Assembly: GCA_019413245.1 (NCBI GenBank)
Contig: DXNX01000020.1
Location: forward strand, 1 to 24,141
Origin: Oscillospiraceae bacterium
GTDB lineage: Bacteria > Bacillota > Clostridia > Oscillospirales > Ruminococcaceae
DNA: 24,141 nt
Reading direction: 5' to 3'
The translations under genes and the position numbers were made by a program. Each line of letters starts with the position of its first letter. Position 1 is the stretch's first letter. The notes beneath the pieces were generated by a model. The model was not told the origin of the DNA, did no database searches, and was given only the letters and a program-made list of their open reading frames with translations. This document shows positions 15,395 through 23,434 of the stretch, one piece after another.

Positions 15395-17672
15395 ATAAAC
15401 AGGCGGCCAGGTCGCTGTCGGTGAGGACAATGTGTCCCCCGGCATCCACATCCGCCGTATAGGTCACGCCCGGATGCGCCGTCCCGTCGGCAATGCGGTC
15501 GGCCAGCGCCTGCTCCACCGCCCGGCTGACCTTGCGGCGCAGGTCCCGGGCACCGTAAGGCGGCACCTCCCGCCCGGCCAATTTTTCGGCGGCGGCCTGG
15601 GTGTGGCGCAAAGTATACCCCTGCCGGGCAGCACGTTCCTCCAGTTCGGTGAGCAGCTTGCCTGCAATGGCTGCCAGCTGAGCCGGCCCCAACGGGTCAA
15701 AGACCACCACATCGTCCAGGCGGCCCATGAGTTCGGGGCGGAAATACTCCTTGGCTTCCTGCAGGGCCTGTTTGCTCCGCCGGGCGGTGTCCTCGGCGGC
15801 GGTACCGAACCCCATCGGTGCCGACTGTCCCACCAGGCACCGGGCTCCCAGGTTGGAGGTCATGAGGATGATGGTATTGGAAAAATCCGCCTTGCGCCCC
15901 TGGGCATCGGTGAGGACACCGTCCTCCAGAATCTGAAGCAGGATATTCTGAATATCCCCGTGGGCTTTTTCGATCTCATCAAACAGTACCACGCTGTACG
16001 GACGGCGGCGGACGGCCTCGGTGAGCTGGCCGCCCTCCTCATGGCCCACATAACCCGGAGGCGACCCGATGAGCCGGGCCACCGTGTGCTGTTCCATATA
16101 TTCCGACATATCGAACCGCAGCAGGGCCTTCTCGCTGCCGAACCAGTTCTTGGCCAGGGTGCGGGCCAGCTGGGTCTTGCCCACACCGGTAGGGCCTAAG
16201 AAGAGCATGGCTCCGATCGGCCGCCCCGCTTCCCGCAGACCGGTACGGCTGCGGCGGATAGCAGCCGCCACCGCACGCACCGCCCGGGGCTGGCCGATGA
16301 CCTCCTCCGCAAGGCGGCTTTCCAGCTGGTCCAGCCGTTCCCGTTCTGCTTCCCCCACCCGCTGGGCAGGGACCCCGCTGGCCTTGCTGACCACCCGGGC
16401 AATGTCCTGGGGCGTCAGCGAGGCCTGGTTGCCGCCTTTTTCGGCGCTGGCGATGCGGGCCGCCGCGGCGGCTTCGTCCAGCAGGTCGATGGCCTTGTCC
16501 GGCAGATACCGACCCGGCAGGTACCGCACGCTCAGTTCCACCGCCGCATGGATGCTTTCCGGCGGGATGGTCACACTGTGGTACCGTTCATACCGTGGCA
16601 TCAGCCCCCGCAGAATCTTTTCCGCGTCCGCCGGGGTGGGTTCCTCGATCATGACCTTGCCGAACCGGCGGTCCAGGGCCGTATCCTTGGCGATGGTCTT
16701 GCGGTATTCCTCCGGCGTGGTGGCTCCGATAAGCTGCAGCTCTCCCCGGGCCAGCATGGGCTTCAGAATACTAGCTGCATCGATGGCACCTTCGGCCGCA
16801 CCGGCTCCCGCAATAACGTGGATCTCATCAATGAACAGGATGGTCATGCGGTCCCGGTACAGTTCCTCCAGCAGGCCCTTGAACCGCTCCTCAAAGTCGC
16901 CGCGGTACTTGGTGCCCGCCACCATGGCGGCCATATCCAAAGCCAGCACCCGGCGCCCCCGCAGACTCTGGGTCACTTGTCCGGCGGCGATGCGCTGGGC
17001 CAGGGCTTCGGCCAGGGCACTTTTGCCCACGCCGGGTTCCCCCAGCAGGCAGGGATTGTTCTTCTGGCGGCGGCAGAGGATTTCGATCATACGGTCCAGC
17101 TCCTTATCCCGGCAGAGCACCGGGTCCAGGCGCCCCTCCTGGGCCAAGCGGGTCAGGTCACGGCCATACTTTTCGCTGGGTTTGCTGCCCCGGCTGGTGC
17201 TCATGCGCGGGCTACCCGAGGGCAGGATCAACTGCCCGGACAGCTGCCGGCACTCCCGGGCAGCCTGGGGGACTTCCACCCCCAGGGAGGCCAGCCAGAC
17301 GCTGGCTGTGCAGGCGCAGTCCTCCAGCATGGCACACAGAAGATGTTCATTTTCCGCCTTGGGCACCCGGGCGGCGTGGGCCCCCAGCACCGCAAACTCC
17401 AGTGCCTTGCTGGTTTCGGGGGCCAGGTCCCGCCGGGTCAGCCGCACGCTGCGTCCGGTACACACCCGCCCAGCCATACAGCTGCGCAGCGTGGTTTCAC
17501 TGATATTTTTGCGCCGCAGGAAATCCGCCGCCGGTCCCTGTGCCGTCTGGAGCATGGCCAGCAGCAGATGGCCGGTATCGGCCGCGGTACACCCCTGCTG
17601 CCCGGCCAGAGACAAAGCCCGCCCCACCGTGCGTGCGGCGGAGCAGGACAACCCTTTATGAAAATACAGCAT
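15393..17672 (-). CDS. ClpC/ClpA-like double AAA+ unfoldase without M domain
   Basis: 759 residues. The N-domain (about 1-140) has two Clp repeats. The first AAA+ module carries LLGEPGVGKSALAEAL and ILFIDEIHVIAGAG; the second carries LFLGPTGVGKTQLARTL and VVLFDEIEKAH. Between them, where ClpC and ClpB have a coiled-coil M domain, only a short linker exists (AARIASAEKGGNQASLTPQDIARVV), so the layout is ClpA-like. MGFGTAAED in the second module fits the ClpP-docking loop (I/L/M-G-F), so it probably feeds ClpP. The start at 17672 (MLYFHKGLS) follows AAAGGGGAAG. No CtsR or CIRCE site is visible upstream, and no mcsA/mcsB/ctsR genes flank it, so it is not the classical ctsR operon copy. Confidence 0.9.
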   Translation of the reverse strand: MLYFHKGLSCSAARTVGRALSLAGQQGCTAADTGHLLLAMLQTAQGPAADFLRRKNISETTLRSCMAGRVCTGRSVRLTRRDLAPETSKALEFAVLGAHAARVPKAENEHLLCAMLEDCACTASVWLASLGVEVPQAARECRQLSGQLILPSGSPRMSTSRGSKPSEKYGRDLTRLAQEGRLDPVLCRDKELDRMIEILCRRQKNNPCLLGEPGVGKSALAEALAQRIAAGQVTQSLRGRRVLALDMAAMVAGTKYRGDFEERFKGLLEELYRDRMTILFIDEIHVIAGAGAAEGAIDAASILKPMLARGELQLIGATTPEEYRKTIAKDTALDRRFGKVMIEEPTPADAEKILRGLMPRYERYHSVTIPPESIHAAVELSVRYLPGRYLPDKAIDLLDEAAAAARIASAEKGGNQASLTPQDIARVVSKASGVPAQRVGEAERERLDQLESRLAEEVIGQPRAVRAVAAAIRRSRTGLREAGRPIGAMLFLGPTGVGKTQLARTLAKNWFGSEKALLRFDMSEYMEQHTVARLIGSPPGYVGHEEGGQLTEAVRRRPYSVVLFDEIEKAHGDIQNILLQILEDGVLTDAQGRKADFSNTIILMTSNLGARCLVGQSAPMGFGTAAEDTARRSKQALQEAKEYFRPELMGRLDDVVVFDPLGPAQLAAIAGKLLTELEERAARQGYTLRHTQAAAEKLAGREVPPYGARDLRRKVSRAVEQALADRIADGTAHPGVTYTADVDAGGHIVLTDSDLAACL

Positions 17673-17686
17673 ATGCTTCCCCTTTC

Positions 17687-17706
17687 GGCGTGCTTTCCGG
17701 CACGCC
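17687..17706 (-). promoter_or_regulatory. hairpin in the clp gene leader
   Basis: A perfect 7-bp inverted repeat (GGCGTGC/GCACGCC, 6-base loop) lies directly upstream of the Shine-Dalgarno site of the clp gene. It could affect ribosome access or mRNA stability. A minus-strand TATACT near 17735 may be the -10, without a convincing -35. Confidence 0.4.
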
Positions 17707-17777
17707 CGCTGTGTGAATAAACTACAACAAGTATAGGCGGGCAGAGCGCAAATAATCATCGAAACCGGGCTAAAGCG

Positions 17778-17806
17778 CTGACAAATACGGGGTTGCGTGG
17801 TATAAT
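17778..17806 (+). promoter_or_regulatory. promoter of the ABC exporter operon
   Basis: CTGACA (17778-17783), 17-base spacer, consensus TATAAT (17801-17806). The start codon follows 32 bases later. Confidence 0.8.
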
Positions 17807-17837
17807 ATTTTTGCATTTTTATAAAGGTGGGTGAAGC

Positions 17838-19586
17838 ATGCGTAGATTACTGCATTACCTGAAAGGCTATGAACGGGAAACCGTGCTGGCTCCCCTGTTC
17901 AAGATGCTGGAAGCCTGCTTCGAACTTCTGGTCCCGCTGGTGGTCGCTGCCATTGTCGATACCGGCATCCAGAACCGGGATGTGGGGCAAATTGCACGCC
18001 AGGGCGGGCTGCTGGTCCTGCTGGCCGTGGTGGGCTTGATTTCCAGCGTGACGGCACAGTATTTTGCCGCCAAAACCGCATTGGGCTACGGTACAGCCCT
18101 GCGGCGGGATCTGTACCACCACATCAATACCCTGTCCTACACCGAGCTGGACGGCATCGGCACTCCGACGCTGGTCACCCGCATGACCAGTGACATCAAC
18201 CAGCTGCAGAACGGCGTGAACATGACCCTGCGTCTGCTGCTGCGGTCGCCGTTCATCGTGATTGGTGCGCTGATCATGGCTTTGTCCATCAGCCCCCAGA
18301 TGACCGCCTGGTTCCTGCTGGTCACGGTGCTGATCTCTCTGGTGATTTATCTCATCATGCGCATCACGGTGCCACGCTACCACGAGGCCCAGAGCATGCT
18401 GGACAAGGTCACCCTGCTGACCCGGGAAAACTATGTGGGCACCCGTGTGGTGCGGGCGTTCTCCCGCCAGGAGGATGAGATCCGGGATTTCACCCAGACC
18501 AATGATACCCTGAAAAAGGTCCAGACCACGGCGGGACGCATCTCGGCCCTGATGAACCCCATGACCTACCTGATCGTGAACTTCGGCATCATTGTGGTGC
18601 TGGTACGCGGCGGTGCCCTGGTCAACGAGGGGGCCCTGACCCAGGGCGAGATCATTGCCCTGATCAGCTACATGAACCAGATCCTGACCAATCTGCTGCG
18701 CATGGCAGACTTGGTCATCTCGGTGACCCGTGCCCTGGCCAGCGGCATCCGCGTCAATGAGCTGCTGAACACGACCACCGGCATGCCTGACCCGGCGGAG
18801 TCCGGCGCCAAAGAGCTGGCTCCCGCGGAAGGTGCCCCGGCCGTATCCTTCGACCACGTCACCTTCACTTACAAGGGCGCCGGCGCTCCCAGCCTGACCG
18901 ACCTGGATTTCAAGGCGCTGTGCGGCCAGACCATCGGCGTTATCGGCGGTACCGGCAGCGGCAAGAGTACTCTGGTCAACCTGATTGCCCGCTTCTATGA
19001 CGCCACCGAAGGCAAGGTCGCGCTGTACGGCCACGATGTGCGGCAATATCCGTTTGCCCAGCTGCGTACCATGATCGGCGTGGTGCCCCAGCGGGCGGTT
19101 CTGTTCACCGGCACCATCCGGGACAATATGCGCTGGGCCTGCCCCGACGCCACCGACGAACAGATCTGGAACGCGCTGGAGATTGCCCAGGCGTCGGATT
19201 TTGTCCGCGGCAAGCCGGGCGGGCTGGATGAAAAGGTGGACACCGCCGGGCGCAACTTCTCCGGCGGGCAGCGGCAGCGCCTGACCATCGCCCGTGCTCT
19301 GGTCCCCCGCCCTGCCATTCTGATTCTGGACGACAGCGCTTCGGCTCTGGACTACGCCACCGACGCGGCTCTGCGCAAGGCCCTGAAAGAAAAGACCTCC
19401 GGCATGACCGTGTTCATCGTATCCCAGCGAGCCACGGCCGTACAGCGTGCCGACCGGATTCTGGTGCTGGATGACGGCGCTCTGGCCGGCAGCGGCACCC
19501 ACGCCGAACTGCTGAAAACCTGCGATGTCTATCGCGAGATCTGCCTGAGCCAGCTTTCCCGGGAGGAGGTAGAGAAAACCGTATGA
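17838..19586 (+). CDS. ABC exporter subunit 1 (membrane domain plus degenerate ATPase domain)
   Basis: 582 residues: six membrane helices (about 15-300) followed by an ATPase domain. Walker A is GGTGSGKST near 370, the signature is FSGGQ near 474, Walker B is LILDDSASALD with Asp replacing the catalytic Glu, and the H-loop reads VSQR with Gln replacing His. These two changes mark the non-hydrolysing partner of heterodimeric exporters such as BmrCD, LmrCD or TM287/288. The start at 17838 follows AAGGTGGGTG. The next gene overlaps by ATGA. The likely role is export of drugs, lipids or peptides; the substrate is unknown. Confidence 0.94.
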   Translation: MRRLLHYLKGYERETVLAPLFKMLEACFELLVPLVVAAIVDTGIQNRDVGQIARQGGLLVLLAVVGLISSVTAQYFAAKTALGYGTALRRDLYHHINTLSYTELDGIGTPTLVTRMTSDINQLQNGVNMTLRLLLRSPFIVIGALIMALSISPQMTAWFLLVTVLISLVIYLIMRITVPRYHEAQSMLDKVTLLTRENYVGTRVVRAFSRQEDEIRDFTQTNDTLKKVQTTAGRISALMNPMTYLIVNFGIIVVLVRGGALVNEGALTQGEIIALISYMNQILTNLLRMADLVISVTRALASGIRVNELLNTTTGMPDPAESGAKELAPAEGAPAVSFDHVTFTYKGAGAPSLTDLDFKALCGQTIGVIGGTGSGKSTLVNLIARFYDATEGKVALYGHDVRQYPFAQLRTMIGVVPQRAVLFTGTIRDNMRWACPDATDEQIWNALEIAQASDFVRGKPGGLDEKVDTAGRNFSGGQRQRLTIARALVPRPAILILDDSASALDYATDAALRKALKEKTSGMTVFIVSQRATAVQRADRILVLDDGALAGSGTHAELLKTCDVYREICLSQLSREEVEKTV

Positions 19587-21349
19587 GCAAACAGAAACAA
19601 ACATCCCAGGGCGGCAGCAACACCACCATCCGCCGGGTCCTGCAGCTGATTGCACCGTACCGTTTTCTGGTACTGCTTTCGCTGGTTCTGGCAGCCGTCA
19701 CAGTGGTCACCACCCTGTACGCGCCCATCCTCACCGGTCTGGGCGTGGACCTGATCCTCGGTCCCGGCGAGGTGGATCTGCCCGGGCTGGTGCGTCTGGC
19801 CATCCAGTTCGGCATCGTCGTTTGCATTACCTCGGTGAGTCAGTGGCTCATGAGCCTGATCAACAACCGCATCACCTTCCAGGTGGTGCGCGACATCCGG
19901 GTACGGGCGTTCAGCCACATGGAAGAACTGCCCCTGAGTTACATCGACGCCCACCGTCCCGGCGAAACCATCAGCCGCCTGACCACCGATGTGGAGCAGT
20001 TCTCCGATGGCCTGCTCATGGGCTTCACCCAACTGTTCACCGGCGTGCTGACCATTCTGGTCACCCTCGGGTTCATGTTCTCCATCGACTGGCGCATCAC
20101 CCTGGTGGTGGGTCTGCTGACCCCGCTTTCCATCTTTGTGGCCAAGTTCATTGCCCAGCATACCTACTCCATGTTCCGGGTCCAGAGCGAGACCCGCGCC
20201 GAGATGACCGGCCTGGTGGAAGAACTGGTGGGCAACCAGCATCTGGTGCGGGCTTTCGGGTATGAGAGCCGCGCCGAGGAACGGTTTGAACGTATCAACC
20301 TGGATCTGCAGTCCTGCGGGCTGCGGGCCACCTTCTATTCTTCCCTGTCCAACCCCTGCACCCGCTTCGTCAATGCGCTGGTGTACGCGGCGGTGGGTGT
20401 GCTGGGTGCGCTGTTCGCCATTGCAGGCGGCATCACTGCCGGCAATCTGGCCGCGCTGCTCCAGTACGCCAACCAATACACCAAGCCGTTCAATGATATT
20501 TCCAGCGTCATGACCGAGCTGCAGAACGCCCTGGCCTGTGCCCAACGGGTGTTCGACCTCATCGACGAGCCGCCCAGCACCCCCGATGCTCCCAACGCGG
20601 TGGTGCTGCCCCAGGGCGCCGGGCGCGTTTCCTTCGAGCATGTGAAGTTCCGCTATGTGCCGGATGTACCGCTGATCGAGGACATGAACCTGCGGGTATG
20701 GCCGGGTCAGCGTATTGCGCTTGTCGGCCCCACCGGCTGCGGCAAAACTACCCTGGTCAATCTGCTCATGCGCTTTTATGAGATTAACGGCGGCTCCCTG
20801 AAAGTGGACGACAATCCCATCGACACCGTGACCCGGGATTCCCTGCGGGCCAATCTGGGCATGGTGCTGCAGGAAACCTGGCTGAAATGCGGCACTGTGG
20901 CCGAAAATATCGCCTACGGCAAGCCGGACGCCACCCGGGAAGAAATCATTGCGGCCGCCAAGAAAGCCCGGGCCCACAGCTTTATCTGCCGTCTGCCCCA
21001 GGGGTACGATACCATGATTGCCGAAGACGGCGACAATCTGAGTGCCGGACAGCGGCAGCTTTTGTGCATTGCCCGCGTCATGCTGCGCCGCCCGCCCATC
21101 CTGATTCTGGATGAAGCCACTTCCAGCATCGATACCCGCACCGAAGTGCTGGTGCAGGATGCCTTTGAGGAACTGATGAAGGGCCGCACCAGTTTTATTG
21201 TGGCCCATCGTCTGTCCACCATCAAGAATGCCGACCGGATTCTGGTCATGAAGAGCGGCAGCATCATCGAGAGCGGTACCCATGAGGAGCTGCTGGCCAA
21301 GAACGGGTTCTATGCCCAATTGTATCAGAGTCAGTTCGCACCGGCCTGA
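19583..21349 (+). CDS. ABC exporter subunit 2 (membrane domain plus active ATPase domain)
   Basis: 588 residues with the same layout as subunit 1. Walker A GPTGCGKTT (near 382), Walker B LILDEATSSID with the catalytic Glu, and H-loop VAHR are intact, whereas the signature is LSAGQ instead of LSGGQ. This complements subunit 1: its intact Walker motifs meet the intact signature of subunit 1 to form one active ATP site, and the altered parts meet in the other. The start at 19583 overlaps the previous stop and follows GGAGGAGG. It is probably co-transcribed with asnA 28 bases downstream. Confidence 0.94.
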   Translation: MSKQKQTSQGGSNTTIRRVLQLIAPYRFLVLLSLVLAAVTVVTTLYAPILTGLGVDLILGPGEVDLPGLVRLAIQFGIVVCITSVSQWLMSLINNRITFQVVRDIRVRAFSHMEELPLSYIDAHRPGETISRLTTDVEQFSDGLLMGFTQLFTGVLTILVTLGFMFSIDWRITLVVGLLTPLSIFVAKFIAQHTYSMFRVQSETRAEMTGLVEELVGNQHLVRAFGYESRAEERFERINLDLQSCGLRATFYSSLSNPCTRFVNALVYAAVGVLGALFAIAGGITAGNLAALLQYANQYTKPFNDISSVMTELQNALACAQRVFDLIDEPPSTPDAPNAVVLPQGAGRVSFEHVKFRYVPDVPLIEDMNLRVWPGQRIALVGPTGCGKTTLVNLLMRFYEINGGSLKVDDNPIDTVTRDSLRANLGMVLQETWLKCGTVAENIAYGKPDATREEIIAAAKKARAHSFICRLPQGYDTMIAEDGDNLSAGQRQLLCIARVMLRRPPILILDEATSSIDTRTEVLVQDAFEELMKGRTSFIVAHRLSTIKNADRILVMKSGSIIESGTHEELLAKNGFYAQLYQSQFAPA

Positions 21350-21377
21350 CCGGCCCGACGATAAGGAGGAAAATGAC

Positions 21378-22388
21378 ATGTCCAACACACAGATCCCGCA
21401 AAACTACAAAAGCCTTCTGGGGTTGTACGACACCCAGAAGGCCATCGGCCTGATCAAGACCATCTTTCAGGAAAAGCTGTGCGCTGCTTTGCACCTGAAA
21501 CGCGTGACCGCTCCCCTGTTTGTGCTGCATGGCAGCGGTTTGAATGACGACCTGAACGGCGTGGAACGTCCTGTGCGCTTTGACGTTCCCTGCCTGGACG
21601 GTGAAGCGGAAGTGGTCCACAGTCTGGCCAAATGGAAGCGCTACGCCCTGGCCAAATACGGGTTCCGTCCCGGTCAGGGTCTGGTGTGTGATATGAACGC
21701 CATCCGCCGCGACGAAACCCCCGACAATCTGCACAGCATCTATGTGGACCAGTGGGACTGGGAACGTGTGGTGACCGAAAAACAGCGAACCATCCCCTTC
21801 CTGAAGGACACCGTGCGGGATATCGTAGATGCGGTGTGCGCCACCGCCGACGAGCTGCGCTGGAAGTTTCCGGAACTGAAGCGGGTGCGTCTGGGCCGGG
21901 AAGTCACCTTCATCACCACCCAGGAGCTGGAGGACCTCTACCCTTCCATGACGCCGAAAGAGCGTGAGAATGAGTTCACCCGCCTGCACGGCACCGTCTG
22001 CATCATGCAGATCGGCGGCAAACTGGCCAGCGGCAAGCCCCACGACGGCCGCGCTCCCGACTACGATGACTGGACCCTGAACTGTGACATCCTGTTCTGG
22101 CACAAGCCCCTGGGCTGCGCGCTGGAGCTGTCCAGCATGGGCATCCGTGTGGATGCCGCTGCCCTGCGCCGCCAGCTGGAGGAAGCCGGCTGCCCCGAAC
22201 GGGCGGAACTGCCCTTCCATCAGATGCTGCTGAACGGTCAGCTGCCCCTGACCATGGGCGGCGGCATCGGCCAGAGCCGTCTGTGTATGCTGCTGCTGGG
22301 CAAGGCCCATGTGGGTGAGGTCCAGGTGAGCCTGTGGGACGACGAGACCCGCAGCATCTGCGAAAATGCCGGGGTGACGCTGCTGTGA
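21378..22388 (+). CDS. asnA: aspartate--ammonia ligase (asparagine synthetase A)
   Basis: 336 residues, close to the usual 330. It makes asparagine from aspartate, ammonia and ATP and shares the class II aminoacyl-tRNA synthetase fold. Typical segments are IPQNYKSLLGLYDTQKAIG, HGSGLNDDLNGVERPV, VHSLAKWKRYAL, DMNAIRRDE, LHSIYVDQWDWE and the motif-3-like GGGIGQSRLCMLLL. The start at 21378 follows AAGGAGG with 8-base spacing; an ATG at 21373 is out of frame. The following small ORF overlaps its stop. Confidence 0.98.
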   Translation: MSNTQIPQNYKSLLGLYDTQKAIGLIKTIFQEKLCAALHLKRVTAPLFVLHGSGLNDDLNGVERPVRFDVPCLDGEAEVVHSLAKWKRYALAKYGFRPGQGLVCDMNAIRRDETPDNLHSIYVDQWDWERVVTEKQRTIPFLKDTVRDIVDAVCATADELRWKFPELKRVRLGREVTFITTQELEDLYPSMTPKERENEFTRLHGTVCIMQIGGKLASGKPHDGRAPDYDDWTLNCDILFWHKPLGCALELSSMGIRVDAAALRRQLEEAGCPERAELPFHQMLLNGQLPLTMGGGIGQSRLCMLLLGKAHVGEVQVSLWDDETRSICENAGVTLL

Positions 22389-22603
22389 ACGATCAAGAAC
22401 GCCTGGCCGCCTTCGAGGCAATGTTGGCCGCGGTCCAGAAGCAGTATAACGAAACCACCGCCCGCATGGACAAGATGAAGCTGGAAGGCAAGGTCAAGAC
22501 CGCCACCTATCGCCAGCTGTTTGCCCGCAAGCTCAGTTTGCAGGATGTGCTGACCCTGTATGAGGTGTATGGACTGCTGCCGAAAGACAGTCAGAAAAGC
22601 TGA
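22385..22603 (+). CDS. small hypothetical protein coupled to asnA
   Basis: 72 residues from a GTG that overlaps the asnA stop as GTGA. Its sequence is charged and helical (AAFEAMLAAVQKQYNETTARM, then KVKTATYRQLFARKLSLQDVL) with no membrane segment or known motif. The in-frame ATG at 22334 would lie well inside asnA. A terminator follows within 15 bases, so it is the last gene of the ABC-asnA unit. Function not recognised. Confidence 0.65.
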   Translation: MNDQERLAAFEAMLAAVQKQYNETTARMDKMKLEGKVKTATYRQLFARKLSLQDVLTLYEVYGLLPKDSQKS

Positions 22604-22616
22604 AATACAACCATAT

Positions 22617-22655
22617 AAAACGGCATCGGAATGGAATTCCTCCCGATGCCGTTTT
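22617..22655 (+). terminator. terminator of the ABC-asnA unit
   Basis: A perfect 13-bp stem (AAAACGGCATCGG 22617-22629, CCGATGCCGTTTT 22643-22655) ends in T's. The next 100 bases to 22754 hold no gene, only a short CCGGTT/AACCGG repeat. Confidence 0.9.
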
Positions 22656-22754
22656 GTCGTATTTATGCTTATTTTTTTGAAGATTACCGTTCCGGTTGCG
22701 AAAGAAGCGTGAACCGGCAGGTTTCGGGACCAAATTTCCGGCAGAGTAAAGAAA

Positions 22755-22788
22755 AATCCGCGTCAAAACTTATGCTTCGACGCGGATT
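22755..22788 (-). terminator. terminator behind the tRNA-Thr gene
   Basis: A perfect 10-bp stem (AATCCGCGTC 22755-22764, GACGCGGATT 22779-22788) is followed on the minus strand by TTTTTC. It lies 5 bases after the tRNA CCA end. Confidence 0.85.
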
Positions 22789-22793
22789 ATATA

Positions 22794-22840
22794 TGGAGCT
22801 GGCAACAGGAATCGAACCTGCAACCTGCTGATTACAAATT
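22794..22840 (-). tRNA. tRNA-Thr(TGT) 3' half, attachment site of a mobile element
   Basis: On the minus strand the sequence from the anticodon loop (TTTGTAA, anticodon TGT) to the encoded CCA is intact. The 3' anticodon stem is TCAGC, the T arm is GCAGG-TTCGATT-CCTGT, the acceptor strand is TGCCAGC, the discriminator is T. The 5' half is missing: the bases before the loop read GTGCA instead of the GCTGA needed to pair. Thus a mobile element is joined at the anticodon loop and this is the displaced 3' part; a complete tRNA should be rebuilt at the other end of the element. Confidence 0.85.
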
Positions 22841-22866
22841 GCACCTCACGGCTTTTGCACCGTTTC

Positions 22867-22898
22867 GTGTCGTTCAGTATATTTCAATACAACGACAC
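22867..22898. repeat. inverted repeat at the element end
   Basis: GTGTCGTT (22867-22874) and AACGACAC (22891-22898) are perfect 8-bp arms and GTAT/ATAC pairs inside them. It lies between the tRNA fragment and the GTTGAC repeats; a protein-binding or structural site of recombination is likely. Confidence 0.5.
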
Positions 22899-22945
22899 TT
22901 TTCGTTCACTCTCGTTTTGTATCGTGGCGCATCTTTTCGCAAAAC

Positions 22946-22982
22946 AGTTGACCAAAAGTTGACCACGACGGCAGGTTGACAA
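22946..22982. repeat. GTTGAC direct repeats, candidate integrase arm sites
   Basis: AGTTGACCA occurs at 22946-22954 and 22957-22965 (11-base period), and GTTGAC again at 22975-22980. Short direct repeats between an att core and the int gene are typical arm-type sites bound by the N-terminal domain of tyrosine integrases. Confidence 0.6.
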
Positions 22983-22987
22983 AAGAA

Positions 22988-23036
22988 CCCCCGGCGGGTT
23001 GTGTCCAATATAGACACGCTTCCGCCGGGGGATTTT
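22988..23036. terminator. strong hairpin after the integrase remnant
   Basis: A perfect 10-bp GC stem (CCCCCGGCGG 22988-22997, CCGCCGGGGG 23022-23031) encloses a second GTGTC/GACAC stem. It is followed by T6 on the plus strand and by TTCTTTT on the minus strand, so it can work in both directions. Confidence 0.8.
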
Positions 23037-23225
23037 TTAGCCTGTTTCTGTTTGCAAAATGCGGGAGAACGCTTCCCCCAGGGCATCGGCGGCCCTGGCG
23101 TCGGAAGATCGGATAAATCCGGCATAGATATTCGTGGTGGTGCTGACCTGGGCATGGCCCAGACGCCCGGCCACCGTCGTGACCGGCACATGGGCGGCGA
23201 TCAGTAGCGCAGCGTTTGAATGCCC
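23037..23225 (-). pseudogene. int: tyrosine recombinase (integrase), C-terminal remnant
   Basis: A 62-codon open stretch with no start codon encodes the end of a phage-type integrase: HSNAALLIAAHVPVTTVAGRLGHA, then VSTTTNIYAGF with the catalytic tyrosine. It matches the usual HTHATLLIAAGVPV...RLGHASVSTTLNIYAH pattern including the second conserved histidine. A TAA lies just upstream (23228-23226) in the same frame, and the residues that normally precede (LR before the first His) are absent. The catalytic domain is therefore cut at the H-x-x-R region. The gene reads toward the tRNA attachment site, as expected for the integrase of this element. It cannot be functional as it stands. Confidence 0.85.
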
Positions 23226-23270
23226 TTACGGTATAATTACGACAAACCGGAAAAGCCCCGTAGGATCAAG

Positions 23271-23394
23271 GGTTTTGAGGTTTTCAGTCTGATTTTTTCA
23301 TCCTTTTCCAAACCGAAAAATCATACTGAAATAAGTCGAATTGCAGGAGGTGTTTCATTAACGACAAATGAATAGCAGAAAGGAACTCAAAACC
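23271..23394 (+). repeat. nested inverted repeats upstream of parA
   Basis: The outer arms GGTTTTGAG (23271-23279) and CTCAAAACC (23386-23394) enclose a 15-base inverted repeat with one mismatch (23283-23297, 23316-23330). AGGAGGT at 23346-23352 lies between the inner and outer right arms without a usable ORF behind it. This could be a structured leader RNA or a DNA processing site such as oriT. No coding region was found between 23226 and 23525. Confidence 0.5.
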
Positions 23395-23434
23395 TTTTGA
23401 TTCCAAACACAACAGAATATTGGATTTAAGCGAA

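Noticed and set aside
16069..17720. Plus-strand open frames of 390-530 codons opposite the Clp gene
   Set aside because: The Clp reading is unambiguous; these frames are serine/arginine- or glutamine-rich antisense artefacts.
17673..17837. CtsR or CIRCE heat-shock operators before the clp gene
   Set aside because: Looked for the repeated GGTCAAA heptads and the TTAGCACTC/GAGTGCTAA repeat; neither is present.
17847..21388. Two long minus-strand open frames (about 600 codons each) opposite the ABC exporter genes
   Set aside because: They mirror the GC-rich codon pattern of the real genes, are rich in Q/H/G repeats and match no family.
22874..23191. A 105-codon minus-strand frame over the element end
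   Set aside because: It is a different frame from the recognisable integrase remnant and runs through the terminator and arm repeats.
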